9,333 nucleotides of DNA, taken from the NCBI GenBank assembly GCA_900549675.1, contig URPG01000062.1, positions 1 through 9,333 on the forward strand. The letters are read 5' to 3'. The notes beneath the pieces are model-generated. The model searched no databases, had not been told where the DNA came from, and was given only the letters and a program-made list of their open reading frames with translations. Below are positions 6,928 through 9,333 of this stretch, piece by piece (position 1 is the stretch's first letter; every line of letters begins with the position of its first letter). The translations under genes were made by a program, and so were the position numbers. This stretch comes from an uncultured Oscillospiraceae bacterium. GTDB taxonomy: Bacteria > Bacillota > Clostridia > Oscillospirales > Acutalibacteraceae.

Positions 6928-6956
6928 TTAAGAAGGCTCATAAGCCTTTCCTAACA
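6928..6956 (+). other. Short stem-loop in the leader of the glycosyltransferase gene
   Basis: AAGGCT, a 4-nt loop and AGCCTT form a 6-bp stem that extends outward through GTTA/TAAC with one bulge. It ends 7 nt before the AAGGAG ribosome binding site (6963-6968). Its CCTTTCC arm could alternatively pair with AAGG of that site. No regulatory RNA family is recognised. Confidence 0.35.
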
Positions 6957-6974
6957 ACATTTAAGGAGAAGATT

Positions 6975-8045
6975 ATGATAACCATTAGTGTTTGTATGAT
7001 TGTAAAGGACGAAGAAGAGGTTTTAGCCAGAAGCCTTACCTGTGCCTCAAAATTTGCTGACGAAATTATCGTGGTTGACACAGGCAGCCAAGACAGCAGT
7101 AAAGAAATTGCAAAACAATTTACTGAAAATGTCTTTGATTTTGAATGGATTGAAGATTTTTCTGCTGCAAGAAATTTTTCGTTTTCCAAGGCAACTCAAG
7201 ATTTTTGTATGTGGCTTGACGCCGATGACGTTATTGAAGAAAAAGATATTCAGGCAATTTTGGATTTAAAACAGAACCTACCCGATGATATCAACGTTGT
7301 TTATATGAAATACAATACAGGCTTTGATGAAAAAGGAAATGTCACCTTCTCATATTATCGTGAACGCTTAATTCGCCGCAACAAAGGCATGATATGGCAA
7401 GGTGCGGTTCATGAGGCTATCAGCAGTATTGGAAAACGTATGTATACCGAAATCGCCATTACGCATCAAAAAATCAAGGTCAGAGATGGTTCTCGCAATT
7501 TAAGGATTTACGAAAGTGAGATTGCCAAGGGTCACCCCCTCTGTGCAAGAGATAAATTTTATTATGCCCGTGAGCTTACTTACCACAACCGGCATGCCGA
7601 TGCCATTCCGGTATTTGAAGAAGTATTATCCGACCCTACGGCATGGATAGAAAATCAAATTGAGGCTTGCCGTTCTCTTTATAAAAGCTATCTCTCTTTG
7701 GGGGAACGTTCCAAGGCGTTGAATTCACTTTTGCGCAGCTTGTCATTCGATGTACCGCGCGCTGAAATTTGCTGTGACATCGGCACACATTTCATGGAAG
7801 ATAAACGATATAAACAAGCTGTTTTTTGGTATGAAACCGCCTTAACCTGCGAGAGAAACGACCAATCCGGCGCTTTTATCAACCCGGATTCATACGGCTT
7901 TTTTCCTCATATCCAACTCTGCGTATGTTATCACCGGCTGAATAATATCCCCATGGCCGTTTATCACAACGAAGAAGCCGGCAAAATCAAACCCGGACAT
8001 TCTTCTTTTTTGCATAATAAAAATTTTTTTGAATCTCTTGCTTAA
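6975..8045 (+). CDS. Family 2 glycosyltransferase with TPR-like C-terminal region
   Basis: This 356-residue protein begins with a GT-A glycosyltransferase domain: ISVCMIVKDEEEVLARSL (4-21), VVDTGSQDSS (33-42) and the metal/nucleotide-sugar DxD motif LDADD (81-85). WQGAVHE (141-147) resembles the acceptor-side segment of this group. From about 194 to 340 the chain is a series of helix pairs (YYARELTYHNRHADAIPVFEEVL, KQAVFWYETALTC) that look like tetratricopeptide repeats. This GT2-TPR layout is shared with SunS-like enzymes that glycosylate peptides, but many relatives have unknown acceptors and no peptide precursor is beside it. No signal peptide or membrane helix is visible, so it is probably cytoplasmic. 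The ATG is 6 nt after AAGGAG. No sugar or polysaccharide gene neighbours it. Its stop codon overlaps that of the converging small ORF. Confidence 0.92.
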   Translation: MITISVCMIVKDEEEVLARSLTCASKFADEIIVVDTGSQDSSKEIAKQFTENVFDFEWIEDFSAARNFSFSKATQDFCMWLDADDVIEEKDIQAILDLKQNLPDDINVVYMKYNTGFDEKGNVTFSYYRERLIRRNKGMIWQGAVHEAISSIGKRMYTEIAITHQKIKVRDGSRNLRIYESEIAKGHPLCARDKFYYARELTYHNRHADAIPVFEEVLSDPTAWIENQIEACRSLYKSYLSLGERSKALNSLLRSLSFDVPRAEICCDIGTHFMEDKRYKQAVFWYETALTCERNDQSGAFINPDSYGFFPHIQLCVCYHRLNNIPMAVYHNEEAGKIKPGHSSFLHNKNFFESLA

Positions 8046-8236
8046 AATAAAAGCTCTCTGCCCCGAGGGAAAATCTGCTGAATGAATATATTATACTCTT
8101 GCAGAGGATTAGATTGTTGAGAATCAGCAATAATCTTAATTCTGTTCTCTAAAAATTCCGGTAACAACAATGTTTGATTGTTTCGCGGATTATTGATACA
8201 CCGATACACACCATTTATATTTCTGTAAATGTCCAC
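8042..8236 (-). CDS. Hypothetical 64-residue protein
   Basis: I do not recognise this protein. It starts with GTG, 8 nt after a strong AAGGAG (8245-8250), and ends in TAA that shares TTAA with the stop of the converging glycosyltransferase gene. The sequence MDIYRNINGVYRCINNPR is followed by a hydrophobic LLLPEFLENRIKII segment, and the tail is FPRGRELLF. It has one Cys, is rich in Asn and Ile, and has no signal peptide or membrane helix. A TATAAT at 8308-8313 on the same strand could be a -10 box, with no matching -35. The support is the ribosome binding site and its position in a stretch otherwise without genes. It is not an AgrD-like precursor despite the nearby AgrC-like kinase. It may be a real small gene or a chance ORF. 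Confidence 0.5.
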   Translation of the reverse strand: MDIYRNINGVYRCINNPRNNQTLLLPEFLENRIKIIADSQQSNPLQEYNIFIQQIFPRGRELLF

Positions 8237-8244
8237 TTTTTTTA

Positions 8245-8250
8245 CTCCTT
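8245..8250 (-). promoter_or_regulatory. Ribosome binding site of the 64-residue ORF
   Basis: AAGGAG on the minus strand, 8 nt ahead of the GTG at 8236, is as strong as those of the certain genes here. It is the main reason to accept the small ORF and its GTG start. Confidence 0.5.
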
Positions 8251-8391
8251 ACGGCAAATTTATAAAGAGATTTTCTTTTGGCAGCTCAGTTCTATTTTCC
8301 AAAGCTTATTATAAATCAAAAAAGGTAAAAAAAATGTTTCATGTTGCAGACACGCAAATATCGTAGTAAACGTCTTTATCTTTCTTCTTTA

Positions 8392-8436
8392 TACAAAAAG
8401 AACCACCGAATTTTAATTTCGGCGGTTCCTTTTGTA
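8392..8436 (-). terminator. Terminator of the sensor kinase gene
   Basis: Two 19-nt arms (8392-8410 and 8418-8436) surround a 7-nt loop. Read as minus-strand RNA, all 19 positions pair, two of them as G-U, and the 3' arm contains UUCUUUUU. Read on the plus strand the same two positions are A-C mismatches. The structure is therefore oriented for the minus strand, 11 nt after the kinase stop codon. Confidence 0.85.
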
Positions 8437-8446
8437 TGTTCTTGTA

Positions 8447-9333
8447 TCAGCTTTCTTTTGATACCTCCGTAAGCAGCGGGACATGCACATTTAACTCAAA
8501 AACTTTCTTTTCTTTATCTGCACGGCAACGCATAAATCCGCCATTTTTTTCAGCAAGCTCTTGTATGCTTTTCAGCCCTAATCCATGCTTACTCTTTTCT
8601 TCTTTCAATGTCAGATACTGATTATTTTTACACAAAACCTCTCCGTTAAAAGAGTTCCGAACCGTCATGGTTACCCACCCCTGCTTGCTTTGGCTGATAA
8701 TCTCAATATAACGTTTTTCCTCCGGCACTTTTTTGCAGGCCTCAATCGCATTTGTTGCCGCATTGGTAATAATACGCACCGCTTCCAAGCGCGTGAGTCC
8801 GGTGTTTTTGGGAACACCCACGCGTAAAAAATATTTAATCTTGTTTTCTTGACAGATTAAAGCGATATTTTGCAAAATTGCATTGAGCGTTGAATTCTCG
8901 GAGAATTCAATATGTTTTTGAGATAATTCCTTAACAGTTGTTTCTGCTTCTTTAATCATTTCTAAACTTTCCTGATATTTTCCAGCTTCAATGAGCGAAG
9001 CCAGTGTTCTCATCAAAGCAAAATGGTCATGCTTAAAAACCCGAAAATCTTCTGTATTTTTTCGGAAAGAGTGGTAGTGGCGAATCTGCATTTCCAGTTG
9101 TTCTTCCAACAGATAACGGTTCCATTCATTCTCCATCAATTTGGCCGCCTGAATGGAGTGATATACCGAGTATATCAGCATAATTAAGGTAAAAAGGCTG
9201 CCCGTTAAAGTAATTCCGGCAAACCATTCCGTATGCTGCGCAAAAAAACGCCCCTGGTTTAATAACATGAAAAAAGGAACTGCCGCCCATTCATATACGA
9301 ACATCCCCTTAATATATTCATTTTTAGTAAACA
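8447..9333 (-). CDS. AgrC-like GHKL sensor histidine kinase, C-terminal part
   Basis: The frame is open to the right edge. An ATG at 9304 exists, but codons upstream (FTKNEYIKG) continue without a stop, so the N-terminal membrane sensor domain most likely lies outside the window; 294 residues are visible. Numbered from that ATG, a hydrophobic stretch at 29-48 (AGITLTGSLFTLIMLIYSVY) is the last membrane helix. A coiled linker follows, then the phosphoacceptor region FRVFKHDHFALMRTL with H92. The ATP-binding domain has N-box residues N181 and N185 (ITNAATNAIEA) and G-box HGLGLKSIQELAEKNGG (240-256). This is the layout of quorum-sensing type AgrC/GHKL kinases, which pass phosphate to a LytTR-type regulator. 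No regulator or peptide gene follows it; a terminator does. The N-box has Thr where Asp is usual before NAIEA. A GGGG lies just before ATG 9304, so a short form is not excluded. Confidence 0.9.
   Translation of the reverse strand, partial: FTKNEYIKGMFVYEWAAVPFFMLLNQGRFFAQHTEWFAGITLTGSLFTLIMLIYSVYHSIQAAKLMENEWNRYLLEEQLEMQIRHYHSFRKNTEDFRVFKHDHFALMRTLASLIEAGKYQESLEMIKEAETTVKELSQKHIEFSENSTLNAILQNIALICQENKIKYFLRVGVPKNTGLTRLEAVRIITNAATNAIEACKKVPEEKRYIEIISQSKQGWVTMTVRNSFNGEVLCKNNQYLTLKEEKSKHGLGLKSIQELAEKNGGFMRCRADKEKKVFELNVHVPLLTEVSKES

Noticed and set aside
6682..7189. Two minus-strand frames across the flavin reductase end and the glycosyltransferase start.
   Set aside because: They run across a strong terminator or antisense to conserved domains, and lack ribosome binding sites that stand out.
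6975..8045. Glycosyltransferase as part of a glycocin (SunS-like) cluster.
   Set aside because: No precursor peptide, transporter-peptidase or thioredoxin-like gene lies next to it, so only the domain layout is shared.
8042..8236. Idea that the small ORF is an AgrD-like or other signalling peptide for the kinase.
   Set aside because: It has no amphipathic leader, no AgrD-type Cys followed by a short ring and acidic tail, no AgrB beside it, and is separated from the kinase by a terminator.

Overview
The window looks like a piece of chromosome from a low-to-moderate GC Bacillota, most likely a member of Clostridia. The evidence is the strong AGGAGG-type ribosome binding sites, the near-consensus sigma-A-type promoters (TTGACA/TACAAT, TTGACA/TAAAAT), compact hairpin terminators, and the gene set: a DinB polymerase next to a radical SAM/DUF4130 pair, a flavoredoxin-like flavoprotein, a TPR glycosyltransferase and an AgrC-like GHKL kinase. 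This is judged from protein character only; no species is assigned. I see no rRNA, tRNA, CRISPR array, insertion sequence or phage gene.

Layout. (1) 1-2954, minus strand: a three-gene DNA-repair operon, transcribed dinB (Y-family polymerase IV), then a radical SAM protein of the putative DNA modification/repair type, then a DUF4130-type protein cut by the left edge. The genes are 4 nt apart or overlap by 22 nt. They are preceded by a strong promoter whose spacer holds an imperfect LexA-like palindrome, so DNA damage may induce the whole set. (2) 3001-3854, plus strand: proC (pyrroline-5-carboxylate reductase, last step of proline synthesis), divergent from dinB and with its own excellent promoter. 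(3) 4004-4816, plus strand: a CPBP-family membrane protease gene interrupted by one in-frame TGA after 28 codons. (4) 4832-4877: a terminator between convergent genes. (5) 4932-6197, minus strand: a major facilitator superfamily transporter with a clear promoter. (6) 6316-6822, plus strand: a flavin reductase-like FMN protein closed by a perfect 16-bp hairpin terminator. (7) 6975-8045, plus strand: a family 2 glycosyltransferase with a TPR-like tail. (8) 8042-8236, minus strand: an unrecognised 64-codon ORF with a very good ribosome binding site. (9) 8392-9333, minus strand: a terminator and the C-terminal part of an AgrC-like sensor histidine kinase that runs off the right edge.

Apart from the repair operon, the genes look like independent housekeeping or accessory units, each with its own signals. 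The most interesting unit is the possibly SOS-controlled dinB/radical SAM/DUF4130 operon. The two downstream families are known to occur together and are thought to act in DNA repair or modification, but I know of no defined lesion or reaction for them. The interrupted CPBP gene and the small ORF at 8042-8236 are the next most useful places to look. I did not find a clearly new multi-gene system beyond these.
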